Assembly: GCA_943787185.1 (NCBI GenBank) | Contig: CALSLL010000004.1 | Span: forward strand, 1 to 64,000 | DNA from: UBA10349 sp003485905 | GTDB taxonomy: Bacteria; Pseudomonadota; Gammaproteobacteria; Arenicellales; Arenicellaceae | Reading direction: 5' to 3' | Length of the DNA stretch: 64,000 nucleotides | Part shown: positions 63,031 to 64,000 of the stretch, one piece after another | Position numbering within the stretch: the stretch's first letter is position 1 | How the letters are laid out: the number at the start of each line of letters is the position of its first letter | Translations under genes and position numbers: made by a program | Notes under the pieces: model-generated | Database searches by the model: none | What the model was told of the DNA's origin: nothing | The model's input: the letters and a program-made list of their open reading frames with translations, nothing else

Positions 63031-63999
63031 CTACTTTGGTGTGCAATACGATGCTTCTTCAGAGTTGGCTTCAACTGTTTTACACCGGCTTTTTTGAAGA
63101 TTTTCAAAACTTCTAATCCATGGCTCTGTGAGGTTTAAGGTTTCTGACGCTGCTTCGGCCAATTTGGCAGTCTTATATGCTCCGTACAGCAGGTAGTACC
63201 ATTTCCCATCGCTGCTTTGTTGATGCTTTAAAAGAGGGTCAGTACTTAGTGCTAAAGCAGAAGCAGCTGATTCAGGGGAATCTAGCGACTTGTAGCTCCC
63301 AATTTGCAAAGTAAAAAGTTCGGCCTCCTGCTCGAATATCCAAAGCTCTTCTCGGCCGCTATTAATCTCTTCTTGGTTTGTTATCGAAGATGAATTTTGT
63401 TGCTGATCATCAGCCGCTACGGCTACCGTGATTTTAGCAGTTGAGACTGGTTCGATCGTGTTATCGGACGTGGCTTCGTCAACTGGTGCGGCAGTTGTCT
63501 CTGCTAATTGGGTTGTGGTTTTTGGTACAAGTAAGGTCGATTCGGCAGCTAATTCTTCAATTTTTTCTGCTGTATCAGGTGCATCGGCAGCCCTAATGCT
63601 AATGCTTTCAGGTAAAAGTTCTACAGGCTCGGCAGCAAGAGCATCTGTCACATCCGTCACGAGCGTGCCGCTAGTTTCAGTTTCTATTGCGGTTACCGTG
63701 ATTGTCGGCGACCTGTTCGCATCTGCATTTTCGAGTATTTCGCCAAAGGACTTCAGCGGTCCTGATACGGTGGGGCTTTCAAGATTCGGTGCAGCATTTT
63801 CGTTGGTCGCTAGCCCTCTCCCAGTAACGGTTGTTTCCGCAATTTCGTATGATTCGTTGGTAATACCTTTAACTAATCCGTAGATAAAAAATGTCCAGAA
63901 TGGGATCCAAAAAATCACGCGTGGTGTTCTGAGTAACTTTCTGTCAGTGTGCCAACTACGCGTATAGCACCCTCGGCAGCGATATTTTTTTAATGGCAA
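63031..63999 (-). CDS. SPOR-domain protein, cut by the right edge
   Basis: 322 residues are visible; the frame stays open at the edge, so the N-terminus is missing. A Cys pair near the edge (YRCRGCYTRSW) resembles a half zinc ribbon, followed by one membrane segment (VIFWIPFWTFFIYGLVKGI), a long Thr/Glu/Ala-rich periplasmic linker and a C-terminal SPOR domain (LFTLQIGSYKSLDSPESAAS, WYYLLYGAYKTAKLAE). SPOR domains bind denuded septal peptidoglycan, so it may act in division; the role is inferred. Confidence 0.75.
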   Translation of the reverse strand: MPLKKYRCRGCYTRSWHTDRKLLRTPRVIFWIPFWTFFIYGLVKGITNESYEIAETTVTGRGLATNENAAPNLESPTVSGPLKSFGEILENADANRSPTITVTAIETETSGTLVTDVTDALAAEPVELLPESISIRAADAPDTAEKIEELAAESTLLVPKTTTQLAETTAAPVDEATSDNTIEPVSTAKITVAVAADDQQQNSSSITNQEEINSGREELWIFEQEAELFTLQIGSYKSLDSPESAASALALSTDPLLKHQQSSDGKWYYLLYGAYKTAKLAEAASETLNLTEPWIRSFENLQKSRCKTVEANSEEASYCTPK

Positions 64000-64000
64000 T

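Noticed and set aside
1..64000. CRISPR array, prophage, insertion sequence or tRNA genes
   Set aside because: No repeat-spacer pattern, transposase, integrase or cloverleaf was seen; genes are housekeeping throughout.

Overview
The window is a 64 kb stretch of a gammaproteobacterial chromosome, moderately AT-leaning, probably from a marine or other aerobic lineage that I cannot place to genus. The placement rests on gene content and order: ubiE-ubiJ-ubiB, rhlB divergent from trxA-rho, thiD-thiE-hemL, waaF-waaC next to core-LPS genes, and glnE, slyX, hslR, hemW, mtgA and thrH. It is almost all housekeeping sequence. I see no phage, insertion sequence, CRISPR array, tRNA or rRNA.

Region by region. 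At 1-2.4 kb, minus strand, lie sufB (cut by the window edge), iscR, kbp and the 3' half of ubiB. All carry several one-base indels, mostly in homopolymers, which looks like low-quality sequence rather than gene decay. 2.4-12.8 kb holds ubiquinone genes, small hypotheticals, hemB, mtgA, a PPi-type phosphofructokinase with slyX, hemW, thrH and hslR. 13-24.5 kb holds a 921-residue membrane spermidine-synthase-like protein, a Nudix hydrolase, a redoxin, an antiporter, a two-component system, dbpA, a frameshifted DUF1971 gene and mobA. 24.5-38.4 kb holds uup, glnE, and an LPS-core block (waaF, waaC, galE, a WaaG-WaaP fusion, a second LPS-type kinase and a GT-C membrane glycosyltransferase), then a Pgi-type isomerase. 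38.4-47 kb holds a patatin phospholipase, rhlB/trxA/rho, rpmE, thiD-thiE-hemL and a DUF4870 protein.

The most interesting part is 47.2-56.1 kb, a complete S-adenosylmethionine cycle: metK, then ahcY-metF-metH, with metH split into two genes. Both metK and ahcY are preceded by SAH-riboswitch pseudoknots with near-identical promoters. In the ahcY leader the 3' strand of helix P2 can instead join a continuous 14-bp hairpin that buries the ahcY start codon, which is a clear translational ON switch. The metK leader has the same architecture, but there the 15-bp hairpin buries the start codon of a 29-codon upstream ORF that overlaps the metK start. SAH control of metK through a leader ORF would be unusual.

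56-64 kb holds ppnN, which is intact except for one in-frame TGA at a position that is cysteine in E. coli YgdH, followed by a stem-loop that loosely fits a bacterial SECIS. After it come an outer-membrane barrel protein, a class I aminotransferase, fdxA, trmB, a CPXCG protein, a glycosidase-like protein and a SPOR-domain protein cut by the right edge.
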